A stretch of DNA of 64,000 nucleotides. It comes from Lachnoanaerobaculum umeaense. GTDB lineage: Bacteria; Bacillota; Clostridia; Lachnospirales; Lachnospiraceae. The notes below the pieces were generated by a model. That model was not told the origin of the DNA and searched no databases. It saw nothing but the letters and a program-made list of their open reading frames with translations. This document shows positions 45,401 to 53,325 of the stretch, piece after piece. Where the stretch lies: positions 496,001 to 560,000 of the forward strand of contig NZ_CP032364.1 of NCBI RefSeq assembly GCF_003589745.1. Direction: 5' to 3'. Both the position numbers and the translations under genes were made by a program. Every line of letters begins with the position of its first letter. The stretch's first letter is position 1.

Positions 45401-45913
45401 TTTGATGAGGTGGTTTTTAATGATGCAGTTGCAGAATTTATGAAGAAAAGAGCTGAACTGGCAGATTATTTTAGTGAATCAAGTGACGGTGATATATTTG
45501 ATTATATACCACCTCAAAGGACAAATCAGATTTTTACACCGAAACTGGTAGTAAAAGATATGGTAAATATGCTTGAAAAAGAAAATCCGGGATGCTTTGA
45601 TAATCCTGATTCTACATTTGCAGACCTCTATATGAAATCAGGTATGTATATAACAGAAATAGTAAAAAGACTTTTTCAAAGCAATAAAATGAAGGAACTC
45701 TTTCCGGATGAAACTATACGATTGAACCATATATTTTCAAATCAGGTTTATGGATGTGCACCAACAGAGATTATCTATCAAATTTGCCGAAGATATATAC
45801 TTGGATTTAGCGATAGAATAAAGATTGAAAAAGATAATATTAGGCTTTGTGATACATTGGAATATGTAAAAAATGGTGAATTAGAAGATAAGATTAGGGA
45901 ACTGTTTGATTAA
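42488..45913 (+). CDS. GIY-YIG / DEAD-helicase / methylase-like restriction protein
   Basis: 1141 aa. N-terminal T5orf172-type GIY-YIG nuclease domain (~15-100, CYAYTLPEVPSKNGWTKIGF and NVRISEQLH). SF2 helicase: Walker A PRFGKTLAAYD (~158), DEAH motif IIDEAHEGVD (~285), motif III LHLSGTPFKAL, motif V/VI in VGQLTTGVTIKEWSAVLM and QAAFRAQNP. A coiled-coil-rich spacer (~730-900) leads to a C-terminal methylase-like region (~1015-1141) with IFTPKLVVKDMVNML and FADLYMKSGMYITEI. Together with the Eco57I-like methylase it forms a two-gene restriction-modification set. A 33-codon frame after the stop may be a lost tail. Confidence 0.85.
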   Translation: MAAISIKTAIRVNPQCYAYTLPEVPSKNGWTKIGFTERDVNVRISEQLHTAGLKPNICWHLLATYRTEPFGNFTDKDFHLYLKKLGFERESSTEWFKIDPNIAKLNYNDFTENHGVVNNATDTACPYTLRDEQNDAVEMTLKYFNSHKDGEFLWNAKPRFGKTLAAYDLCKRMKAKNILIVTNRPAIANSWYSDYETFLGTESGLYFVSNVDGIKDKKYVYSRSEYVYKVSKEDNDDRGCIQFVSLQDLKGSIYFGGQYDKLMEVSDTRDEKGNYKGILWDILIIDEAHEGVDTYKTDIAFDHIRRSHTLHLSGTPFKALANDKFPQDAIYNWTYADEQAKKRDWDQKDELENPYENLPCLNLYTYQMSDIIKDKLTKGIELDNNMEEYAFDLNEFFATNESGKFVHDTDVDKFLDALTKQEKFPFSTEELRNELKHTFWLLNRVASVKALAKKLELHPIFREYKVIIAAGNGKLDDESESSKSFDRVTEAIKEYEKTITLSVGQLTTGVTIKEWSAVLMLSNMSSPSLYMQAAFRAQNPCLFKGSNGGFYRKKNAYVFDFDPARTLNIFEKFANDLIPQYSGNNMDVDIRKHNIKALLNFFPVYGEDDSGEMMLLDAESVLSIPRHIYAKEVVERGFMSNFLFANVSGIFAAPREIIDIINNMQAIEEPTTLNRVNIDENTSVELCINDKGNVEISKEQVIGTAKDLFGEKIYSTVSTGLENMADEIVKDREANPQPKKNELDELQKKFSKPLTDIMMETVKQKYGNDLKKSTQNQLERDIHNKTSVIVKHKYGEYTINANKLEKEKEEKIVEAQNRGASMIDISKLDEEYNNRKIEIYNQLVHDIKDKLDSEDTVKSMTYDIVETVETEKLNKEKESIEGSIRDHLRGFSRTIPAFLMAYGDENTTLENFDSLVPEDVFFEVTRSTQSDEGVTLAQFRMLRDGGFYYEKDESGNDIRDEAHKKYFEGHLFDEVVFNDAVAEFMKKRAELADYFSESSDGDIFDYIPPQRTNQIFTPKLVVKDMVNMLEKENPGCFDNPDSTFADLYMKSGMYITEIVKRLFQSNKMKELFPDETIRLNHIFSNQVYGCAPTEIIYQICRRYILGFSDRIKIEKDNIRLCDTLEYVKNGELEDKIRELFD

Positions 45914-45930
45914 GTACCGAAGATTGTAAA

Positions 45931-46032
45931 GTGATAAGCAATATTTCGGATTGGAAAAAAGAAAATCTTGAAGATGAAAATGGTGAGATAGGATTACTTG
46001 TAAATAAAATTCTTGGAGCCGGTGAGAAATAA
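45931..46032 (+). pseudogene. Possible severed C-terminal tail of the restriction protein, 33 codons
   Basis: A GTG-started frame, displaced from the preceding gene's frame, reads VISNISDWKKENLEDENGEI and then GLLVNKILGAGEK before TAA. Upstream in the same frame it continues back as LSTEDCK to the preceding gene's stop. It is protein-like and could be the true C-terminus lost by a one-base shift near 45908-45912, or a separate micro-ORF. Confidence 0.35.
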
Positions 46033-46053
46033 AATGTACTATTAGAAAGGTAA

Positions 46054-46695
46054 ATGATGCTAGGTAAGACACATTTTTCAGTAGGAATGGCGGCAGGACT
46101 TGCAGTATGTAGGCCACAGAGCCTCGCAATATTGGTTGCAGGCACAGCAGTAGCAGGATTTGGAGGTATTATCAGCGATATAGATGTTGGAACATCTGAT
46201 GCTCATAATAAAGTGGATCATATTATAGGTTTGGCTATGGGTGCTATTGTGGGAGTGGTGATTGCAGATGCAGTTTTTCATGTAGGTATATATAATAGAC
46301 TGATGGCAGACAGCAATATTGCTAGAATCATTATAGGAACATTAGCTTTTTTAGGAATATGTATTTTTGGGATGAAACAGCCACATAGATCATTTATGCA
46401 CTCAATACTGGCATTACTTGGTCTTAGCTTTTTTGTATACATGATTTTTCCGGATGTGGCACCATATTTTAGTATAGGCTTTGCATCACATATGGTTATT
46501 GATGCATTTAACGGAAAGCGTGAGAAGCTGTTTTGGCCTATAGGCAAAGGGTTCGCTTTGAGAATGTGTTCGTCTAATGGTATGATAAATAACTTGTTAT
46601 TTCATTTGTCAAATATAGCTACAGTGATACTTATACTTACTTCAAGATCAGTATTTTCTATATTACTTATGGTAATGGGATTTTTAAAAAGATAA
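46054..46695 (+). CDS. YdjM-like membrane-bound metal-dependent hydrolase
   Basis: 213 aa, multi-pass. The family signature is present: GKTHFSVGMAAG near the N-terminus, GGIISDIDVGTS, QPHRSFMHSI, and GFASHMVIDAFN. The His and Asp residues form the presumed metal site within the membrane. Relatives include YdjM (DUF457). GAAAGG precedes the ATG. Physiological role unknown. Confidence 0.88.
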   Translation: MMLGKTHFSVGMAAGLAVCRPQSLAILVAGTAVAGFGGIISDIDVGTSDAHNKVDHIIGLAMGAIVGVVIADAVFHVGIYNRLMADSNIARIIIGTLAFLGICIFGMKQPHRSFMHSILALLGLSFFVYMIFPDVAPYFSIGFASHMVIDAFNGKREKLFWPIGKGFALRMCSSNGMINNLLFHLSNIATVILILTSRSVFSILLMVMGFLKR

Positions 46696-46707
46696 ATATA
46701 TCTTGGG

Positions 46708-46734
46708 AGGCATTCTTAGATGAATGCCTTTTTT
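46708..46734 (+). terminator. Terminator
   Basis: AGGCATTC, TTAGAT loop, GAATGCCT, then TTTTTT. Confidence 0.9.
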
Positions 46735-46852
46735 GTATTGAAAAAGCCTAACTACCGTTGCAATATAGGCGTATTCGTTGCATTATTCCTTGATAATATT
46801 GAAGATAAAATAACAGATTATATAATAGCTATATGAAAGAAAGGAGTGGCAA

Positions 46853-48175
46853 ATGGTAGAAAAGCAAAAAGAGATTCCTTTTTTATGCTTAAAGATGAAA
46901 GAACTTAGAGAAAAACATAAATGTAGTTTAGAGGATATGGTAAAAAAGATAAAAAAATGTGAGGGAATAATATTTGAAAAGTCTTCTTTATCTCGTGCTG
47001 AAAATGGTGAAAGAACTGAAAAAACTTTAAAAGAGTATGCTATCAGGTATTGTAAAGCTTTTGATATGTCGGATGAGCAAATAGAACAGTTTTTAAGAGG
47101 AGAAAAGATAGTTGTAATAGATACTTCAGCACTACTTAAGAATGTTCAGCTTATAGATGAGCTGAATGAGGAATACAATAAGGTAATTATTCCTAAAGTC
47201 GTAGTAAATGAGTTAAATAGAATTAAGGATAATAAAACATCAGCATATGGAAAAAAGGCTTGGGAGATACTTAGAGGGATAAGTTATGGTGATAAGATTG
47301 TATCAATGGAATATACAGGTGCAAATAAAAATATAAAAAATGATGAGAAGATTATATTTATTGCAAATGAGGCTTCAAAAAAATACCATGCCAAAGTGGA
47401 TATTATAACGAATGATATAGACTATTCGGTATGTCTAAAGAATGATAAGAACATATCAGCATTACATTTAGAAAAATATATGGCTACAAAACAGCTGATT
47501 ATAAATACCGGAAGGCTGGATATTATAAATGATTTTTTTGCTGATTCTTATGAAAGTATGGGTCATCTAAGTGTAGATGAAGTAAATGCATGTATGAGAG
47601 ATGGATATACATTGATTATTTCTACCATAAGAGCAAAGTCAAAGCCTATAAGTCAAAGAAAAGCCAAAATAAAATGGCTGATATCATTGGGAGCGGATAT
47701 AAATAAAAGAGATAATGCAAGGAGATATTTCCCACCACTCTCACATGCAATACAGGTAAAAGATTATGATATGTTCCGGTTTTTGTTGGTTGAATGTAGA
47801 GCAAATCCAAATGTAGGCAGTAGAAATCCTTATGGTTGTGAAAAGCTAAGGCAAAAGAATGAAGGCAATATGCCACTGATGATTGCTGCATGGCATGGAA
47901 TGGAGAAGTTTGTAAAGGTATTATGTGAAGATGAAAGAACCAGCATAAATCAACAGGATGCCAATGGTTTTACTGCACTTATGAAAGCATGTATGAATGG
48001 TCATTTTGAAAATAAAACCAAAGATATAAGAAATATTTTGATTGAGGCGGGTGCTGATACAAAGATTGTGGATATGAATGGTAAGTCCTATATTGACTGG
48101 ATAGATGAATACAAGAAAAAAGGAACTATGATAAAAGACTATAGAAAGAGTAGAAAAGATAATGGAAATAGATAG
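46853..48175 (+). CDS. XRE helix-turn-helix / PIN nuclease / ankyrin fusion protein
   Basis: 440 aa. Residues ~10-82 form an XRE-type HTH (MKELREKHKCSLEDMVKKI ... SLSRAENGE). Residues ~85-215 form a PIN-like RNase domain (VVIDTSALLKN with D90, KVVVNELNRIKD with E120, DIITNDIDYSV). Residues ~245-430 are ankyrin repeats (IKWLISLGADINKRDNARR, PLMIAAWHGMEKFVKVL, NGFTALMKACMNGHFENK). The combination joins DNA binding, RNA cleavage and protein contact in one chain. It heads the radical SAM/PRTase/ATP-grasp operon and overlaps the next gene by 14 bases, suggesting it is the cluster's sensor, regulator or effector. AAAGGAG precedes the ATG. Confidence 0.85.
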   Translation: MVEKQKEIPFLCLKMKELREKHKCSLEDMVKKIKKCEGIIFEKSSLSRAENGERTEKTLKEYAIRYCKAFDMSDEQIEQFLRGEKIVVIDTSALLKNVQLIDELNEEYNKVIIPKVVVNELNRIKDNKTSAYGKKAWEILRGISYGDKIVSMEYTGANKNIKNDEKIIFIANEASKKYHAKVDIITNDIDYSVCLKNDKNISALHLEKYMATKQLIINTGRLDIINDFFADSYESMGHLSVDEVNACMRDGYTLIISTIRAKSKPISQRKAKIKWLISLGADINKRDNARRYFPPLSHAIQVKDYDMFRFLLVECRANPNVGSRNPYGCEKLRQKNEGNMPLMIAAWHGMEKFVKVLCEDERTSINQQDANGFTALMKACMNGHFENKTKDIRNILIEAGADTKIVDMNGKSYIDWIDEYKKKGTMIKDYRKSRKDNGNR

Positions 48176-48998
48176 GGTATGTATTTCAATAAATAATAGA
48201 TGCAATTTGAACTGTAAATACTGTCATTTTCATGAGAAAAAAGATGCTATTAAGAAATCTTCAATGGATGTGATAAAGATTTTGGATAATATTATTTCAT
48301 ATATTGAAAGTAAGGATATTAAGCTTTTCAAGATAGGATTTGTAGGGAATGGAGAACCATTGCTTGAATACGATGATTTAAAAAGATATATATTATACAT
48401 TTCTGATTATATAAAAAATGGGGAAATTATGGCATATTCGATTACAAATGGACTTTTACTGAATGCGGACATGATAAAGTTCTTTGAAGAAAACAGAATT
48501 AATCTAGGATTTTCAATAGATGGAATTGAGAAAATACATGATATGTATCGCTGTAATACACATAGAATGGTAATGGATAAAATAGAACTCTATAAGCAGG
48601 TTACAGGCAGGTATCCAAGTATGAACTGCACTGTAGGCAAAGAAGTGATAAAGGAGGAAGAAGCTACGATTAAATTTTTTGAAAGATTTGATAATAGAAT
48701 CACTTTTTCAAGGATGATTGGAGAATATGGTATTTCCCTAGATGAGTTCAACAGTTTCTTGGGTAATGCAAAGAAGAGATTGAATATTCGTATGGGAGGC
48801 TATGATTGCACTATGTATGGGGGACTGTGTGGGGCAGGCATTAACAATTTCTTTTTTGCTAATGGAAAGGTATTTTTATGTGGAAACTGTGTGGATTTGA
48901 AGGCTATATCAGATAGTAATATTAAAATAATTGAGCTTGAAAAAATATATTTGGATTTTGATAGAACAAAATGCTATAAGGAGATGATATGCGATTAG
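48162..48998 (+). CDS. Radical SAM protein with C-terminal Cys cluster (SPASM-like)
   Basis: 278 aa. The CX3CX2C motif CNLNCKYC (C14, C18, C21) binds the catalytic 4Fe-4S cluster; FVGNGEPLLEY is the GGE-like SAM site. C-terminal cysteines (YDCTMYGGLCGAG, FLCGNCVD, KCYKEMIC) could hold an auxiliary cluster, as in enzymes that modify peptides. It overlaps both neighbours (14 and 10 bases). The substrate is unknown; the gene context points to nucleoside or peptide modification. Confidence 0.87.
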   Translation: MEIDRVCISINNRCNLNCKYCHFHEKKDAIKKSSMDVIKILDNIISYIESKDIKLFKIGFVGNGEPLLEYDDLKRYILYISDYIKNGEIMAYSITNGLLLNADMIKFFEENRINLGFSIDGIEKIHDMYRCNTHRMVMDKIELYKQVTGRYPSMNCTVGKEVIKEEEATIKFFERFDNRITFSRMIGEYGISLDEFNSFLGNAKKRLNIRMGGYDCTMYGGLCGAGINNFFFANGKVFLCGNCVDLKAISDSNIKIIELEKIYLDFDRTKCYKEMICD

Positions 48999-50032
48999 GT
49001 TTATATGGACTGCCCGGTGCAGGTAAGACTTATATACTGGATAGGATAGAGGGTATAAAAGCCCTTAATGGAAGTGATTTACTTTTAGATATTGCTCCGA
49101 AATTTTATCAAATGGATGAAATGTATAAAAAGGCTGTAAGAACTGAATTGGCAAAGAGTTTAATAAAAAAAGATGATTTTATCATGGATGGGCATTATTC
49201 GTTTGGAGATAAGATAGTATTTACAAAGGAAGATGGAGAACTCTATGATGTCTTTTTATATTTATATATTGATCCTATAGTACTGAAGTCAAGAATGGAA
49301 AAATCTTTTAAAAATAGTAAGTATTTAAAATTTGATGTTGAAAAATGGCAGAAGTATGAAATAGAAAAATTGAGGGAATATTGTCATGAGCATGATAAAG
49401 ATTTTTATGTTATCGACAATCAGGATAAGGGATATTTTGAAAATATAGATACAATATTCTCTTTTGTAAAGGCTGTCTTAAAGGGTTTTAGCTGTGTTGA
49501 CTTTGCAAAAAAAGTAGCAAATGATATTTTATCAAATTGTGATTTTTACAATATTGTTCTTACAGATGGAGATAGGACATTGATAAGGGAGGACTCAAGT
49601 ACTCTGATTGGATATAAAACAAATATATTTGATGGGAATTTTTATACCGGTTTTCAGAGTTTTAACCACCATGAAAATATGATAAAATATATAAAAGATC
49701 TTGGACATATTCCGAAGGTTGATATTAGATATAATAATATGGTACTTGAGTCTGCTGATTTTATATTGACATCAGGGCAGATGGATATATGGGAAAATAT
49801 TTCTAAGGAAATAGGAAGGCCGGTATTTGGTGGGCATCAAATGTCTGCAGACACCAAATTTTTTATTACCAAATATCTACAAATGCATAGAAGAGTAAGG
49901 GCTTTTGGAGATAGCTTGAATGATTATTTTATGTTAAAAAGAGCTGATGAGGCATTTCTTATATCTAAACCGGACGGAACTTTGAGTAGCTCTCTTAAAA
50001 ATAGAGATTTGGAGGGAATATATATTGTTTGA
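48989..50032 (+). CDS. P-loop kinase fused to HAD phosphatase
   Basis: 347 aa. Residues 1-165 form a P-loop kinase-like domain (Walker A GLPGAGKT, 7-14; LYLYIDPIVLKSRME lid-like stretch). Residues ~170-347 form a HAD phosphatase-like domain (motif I TDGDRT with D193/D195, motif IV GDSLNDYFML). Opposed phosphorylation and dephosphorylation domains in one chain suggest handling of a nucleotide or nucleoside. It overlaps radical SAM by 10 bases and PRTase by 8. Confidence 0.85.
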   Translation: MRLGLYGLPGAGKTYILDRIEGIKALNGSDLLLDIAPKFYQMDEMYKKAVRTELAKSLIKKDDFIMDGHYSFGDKIVFTKEDGELYDVFLYLYIDPIVLKSRMEKSFKNSKYLKFDVEKWQKYEIEKLREYCHEHDKDFYVIDNQDKGYFENIDTIFSFVKAVLKGFSCVDFAKKVANDILSNCDFYNIVLTDGDRTLIREDSSTLIGYKTNIFDGNFYTGFQSFNHHENMIKYIKDLGHIPKVDIRYNNMVLESADFILTSGQMDIWENISKEIGRPVFGGHQMSADTKFFITKYLQMHRRVRAFGDSLNDYFMLKRADEAFLISKPDGTLSSSLKNRDLEGIYIV

Positions 50033-50528
50033 GATCAAAAAAGATAAGAAAATAGAAGAACTTATATCTATTACAAAATCTGATTCAGGCATTAGTGGAC
50101 CTATATTGGCTAAGGCACATATGGATTTGGGTATGGCAATGGGAGAACAAATAAAGGATCAGTTTACTGGTGATACCACAGTTGTAGGAATACTTAGAGG
50201 AGGTATGTTTATGGCAATAGGCCTATACTATGCTCTAGACTGCCAATTTGAACTATATGATCCAAAAGCCGGGGAGTTCATCCGTCCAAAAACAAAGAAT
50301 GTAATATTGGTGGATTCTGTGATAAATAAGGGTAGAACTATAGAACGAATACTGGATTCTACAATGAGCGTGGCTTGTGGTGTAATCAATGAGAATGCAG
50401 TGGAAAAGTTTAAAGACAGGTTATACACTATTCGTATTTCAAAAAACTCATTTGTAGGAAGTGATACGAAAGTACAAAAGGGGAATAGAGGTCCAGACAC
50501 GACAATGAGATTGTTTAATCAGATATAA
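50025..50528 (+). CDS. Phosphoribosyltransferase (UPRTase-like)
   Basis: 167 aa type I PRTase fold. The PRPP-binding loop is VILVDSVINKGRTI (VDS in place of the usual VDD). GILRGGMFMAIGL and the C-terminal GNRGPDTTMRLFNQI match the uracil phosphoribosyltransferase style. It is shorter than UPRTase (~209), so base specificity may differ. The start is TTG with GGAGGG upstream. It probably attaches or removes ribose-5-phosphate on a base made in this pathway. Confidence 0.85.
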   Translation: MFEIKKDKKIEELISITKSDSGISGPILAKAHMDLGMAMGEQIKDQFTGDTTVVGILRGGMFMAIGLYYALDCQFELYDPKAGEFIRPKTKNVILVDSVINKGRTIERILDSTMSVACGVINENAVEKFKDRLYTIRISKNSFVGSDTKVQKGNRGPDTTMRLFNQI

Positions 50529-50537
50529 AGGGGGGGT

Positions 50538-51323
50538 ATGGGAAAGATTTATTTAAAAACAAAATTTGAAAATGAAATGAAAATGGAAATTCCTCACAGT
50601 GCAAACATTGCAAATGCCATGTACGGATTTAGAGAACTTGGAGCGGAGATTATTCCATATCACAAGATTGATGAGATTTATGATAAAGTAACAAGAGAAG
50701 ATATTGTGCTGGATTATATTGGTCAATGTAATAGTATATTTGCTAAATTTGGAATTACACCGAGGATACCGGATTATCCTGATGCTTTGAAGCCATTTCT
50801 TGGAAGGAAGATTTGGAAGGATACTATAAACAGTATTTCAAGAAGTGAAGAAAAGTGGTCAGCCGGTTATTTTGTTAAGCCGATAAGAAATAAAGTCTTT
50901 ACAGGAAAAATAATAAGCAGTATTTCCGATCTTGTTGGCTGTGGGAACTATTCTGAAGATTATGAGGTGCTTGTAAGTGAGCCTTTAGATATATGTGCAG
51001 AGTGGAGATGCTTTATACTATATGATGAGATAGTTGATGTCAGACCATATGGACTATTACTGGATAGAAACAGAAAAAGCTATAAGTATCATTATGACTT
51101 TAAAGTTTTGGATTCTATGCTGGAAGCATTTGTCAAATGGGATGAAAGGTCTGTAGCCTGTAGTATGGACATATGTGTTACAAAAGAGGGGCAAACATTA
51201 TTGGTAGAGATAAATGATGCATATGCACTTGGCTGCTATGGCTTGGCAAGTATTTTCTATGCAAAGCTTATTTCTGCAAGATGGAGTCAGCTTTTAGGTT
51301 TAAAGGATGAGTACCGTTTTTAA
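50538..51323 (+). CDS. ATP-grasp protein (R2K/DUF4343-like), first copy
   Basis: 261 aa. Conserved features of the R2K ATP-grasp clade: a Lys in YFVKPI, EWRCFILYDEIVDVR (metal/ATP-site Glu and Arg), and the C-terminal LVEINDAYALGCYGL with metal-binding Glu and Asn. Such ligases join a carboxylate to an amine at the cost of ATP. AAAGGGGGG precedes the ATG, ten bases after the PRTase. A second, divergent copy lies at 52420. Confidence 0.82.
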   Translation: MGKIYLKTKFENEMKMEIPHSANIANAMYGFRELGAEIIPYHKIDEIYDKVTREDIVLDYIGQCNSIFAKFGITPRIPDYPDALKPFLGRKIWKDTINSISRSEEKWSAGYFVKPIRNKVFTGKIISSISDLVGCGNYSEDYEVLVSEPLDICAEWRCFILYDEIVDVRPYGLLLDRNRKSYKYHYDFKVLDSMLEAFVKWDERSVACSMDICVTKEGQTLLVEINDAYALGCYGLASIFYAKLISARWSQLLGLKDEYRF

Positions 51324-51370
51324 GATAGATATGTAATATATTGTTGTTATCAGGAGTAGGAGGTGAATTA

Positions 51371-52309
51371 ATGGATAATATTTGGAAATCAGGAATGTAT
51401 GGTGTGATCGTTGCAGATGCAATGGGAGTACCTGTGGAGTTTACTTCAAGAGAAGATAGAAAGTTCGATCCTGTAATAGATATGAGAGGATATGGCACAT
51501 ACAATCAGCCTGAGGGTACATGGTCGGATGATAGCAGCATGGCGATTGCAACCCTTGCAAGTATCAGAGATAAGGGTAAAATTGATTATAAGGATATAAT
51601 GGATAGATTCCACGATTGGTGTATGTATGGAGCTTATACGCCATTTGATGAAGTCTTTGATATAGGAATAGCCACTTCTAGAGCTATTATGAAGTATAGT
51701 ACCGGAGCGAAACCATTGGAATCGGGTTGTGAAACGGAGTGGGATAACGGTAACGGCTCACTTATGAGAATTCTACCTATATGTTTGTACATATTTGAAC
51801 AGCAAAAAAACTTGAAATTACCCGATGATGAAGCGATAGATATTATACATAATTGTTCAGCTCTGACACATGCACATCTAAGAAGTAAAATAGCCTGTGG
51901 GATATATTATTTTTTAGTAAAAGCTATTTTAGATAAAGATGGAGAATTAACAGAAAGGCTACAGCAAGGAGTAGACAATGCATTTAAGTATTATAGTGAA
52001 AGTACTAAGAGTGAGCTTGACAATTATAACAGACTTATTTCACTTTCAGAATTTAAAGATATATTTGAGGATCAGATAAGAAGCACAGGATATGTAGTGT
52101 ACACACTGGAGGCTGCGATATGGTGTTTGATAAATACGTCATCTTATGAGGAAGTTATTTTAAAAGCTGTAAATCTGGGTGATGATACTGATACTGTAGC
52201 AGCCATAACAGGTGGGCTTGCCGGGCTTTATTATGGCTATGGTAATATACCTGAGAAATGGAAATCTAAACTACAAAAAAGAGAGTGGATTGACAGTTTG
52301 TTAAATTGA
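51371..52309 (+). CDS. ADP-ribosylglycohydrolase (DraG family)
   Basis: About 312 aa. The di-metal site is present: WSDDSSMAIAT in the N-terminal half and GDDTDTVAAITGGLAG near the C-terminus, matching ADP-ribosylhydrolases. It cleaves the N-glycosidic bond of ADP-ribose on a protein, nucleic acid or small molecule. The start at 51371 is chosen because AGGAGGTGAATTA precedes it. It is last before a terminator. Confidence 0.92.
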   Translation: MDNIWKSGMYGVIVADAMGVPVEFTSREDRKFDPVIDMRGYGTYNQPEGTWSDDSSMAIATLASIRDKGKIDYKDIMDRFHDWCMYGAYTPFDEVFDIGIATSRAIMKYSTGAKPLESGCETEWDNGNGSLMRILPICLYIFEQQKNLKLPDDEAIDIIHNCSALTHAHLRSKIACGIYYFLVKAILDKDGELTERLQQGVDNAFKYYSESTKSELDNYNRLISLSEFKDIFEDQIRSTGYVVYTLEAAIWCLINTSSYEEVILKAVNLGDDTDTVAAITGGLAGLYYGYGNIPEKWKSKLQKREWIDSLLN

Positions 52310-52343
52310 TAAGTAGATATTAGAAATATAATACAGGTACAAG

Positions 52344-52375
52344 AAAGCTGGCATTTTTAATGTACAGCTTTTTAT
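52344..52375 (+). terminator. Terminator splitting the cluster into two transcripts
   Basis: AAAGCTGGCAT pairs with ATGT-a-CAGCTTT, followed by a T-rich tract. Confidence 0.72.
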
Positions 52376-52419
52376 TTATACTAAAGAAGATAAAAACAGG
52401 AATTCTTTAGGGGGTATTT

Positions 52420-53322
52420 ATGAGAAAAGAAAATTTGGAAACAGCTAAAAATTTAAACTTTATTTTTTGCAGTCATCCGTTAAATAAAAAGAGCGTGGAT
52501 GAGAATTATATGGAAGAATATCAAGCAGCAGGCTTGAGTCATTCCTGTGCATTATTTAGCTATGAAGACTTGGAAGTTGGGAAACTGTCGCTTTATGGTG
52601 AAGATATTAAAGGTTTGACAATATATAGGGGATGGATGATGTCACCAAATATGTATGAAAACTTTTATAATTTGCTGCTTGAAAGAGGAATACAGCTTAT
52701 AAATACTCCAAAGGAGTATGCAAAATATCATCTTTTACCCGGTTGGTACAAAGATTTTGAAAGGTTTACTCCTTTTAGTATTTGGAGTGAGTCAAAGAAT
52801 ATAGAAGATGCTTTAAAACTAACAGATGGATTAGGGGGAGCATTTATTATCAAAGACTATGTAAAAAGTAGAAAACATGAGTGGTATGATGCCTGTTTTA
52901 TAAAAGATATCCGGGACAAGGAAAATACTGAGAAAATAATCAATAATTTTATTAACCGACAAGGCAGTAATCTTGAAGGTGGTGTTGTACTTAGAAAGTT
53001 TGAAAGCCTTAAATCTATAGGGAATCATAAAGACAGTGGTATGCCGATTTGTGAAGAATACAGGGTGTTTGTTTTCAAGGGTGAAATATTGATTGCAGAT
53101 AATTACTGGAGTGAGAATGAAGAAGTAAATATATCGGAAGATGAATATGTATGGATTGAATCAATAGCAAGCAAGATAGAAAGCAATTTTGTGACTATAG
53201 ATTTGGCAAGGAAAACTGATGGCAATCTTATAATAATGGAAATGGGAGATGGTCAGGTATCAGGATTACAGCAAATGGATACATATGAATTTTATGGTGC
53301 TTTTCAAAATCAGGGGAAATAA
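52420..53322 (+). CDS. ATP-grasp protein (R2K/DUF4343-like), second copy
   Basis: 300 aa. R2K-type features: an inner Lys in AFIIKDYVKSRKHEW, EEYRVFVFKGEILIADNYW, and FVTIDLARKTDGNLIIMEMGDGQVSG split over the metal site (Asp and Glu). It is only distantly similar to the 261-aa copy, so the two ligases probably act on different substrates or successive steps. TAGGGGGT precedes the ATG. The following gene starts three bases after the stop. Confidence 0.82.
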   Translation: MRKENLETAKNLNFIFCSHPLNKKSVDENYMEEYQAAGLSHSCALFSYEDLEVGKLSLYGEDIKGLTIYRGWMMSPNMYENFYNLLLERGIQLINTPKEYAKYHLLPGWYKDFERFTPFSIWSESKNIEDALKLTDGLGGAFIIKDYVKSRKHEWYDACFIKDIRDKENTEKIINNFINRQGSNLEGGVVLRKFESLKSIGNHKDSGMPICEEYRVFVFKGEILIADNYWSENEEVNISEDEYVWIESIASKIESNFVTIDLARKTDGNLIIMEMGDGQVSGLQQMDTYEFYGAFQNQGK

Positions 53323-53325
53323 GAA

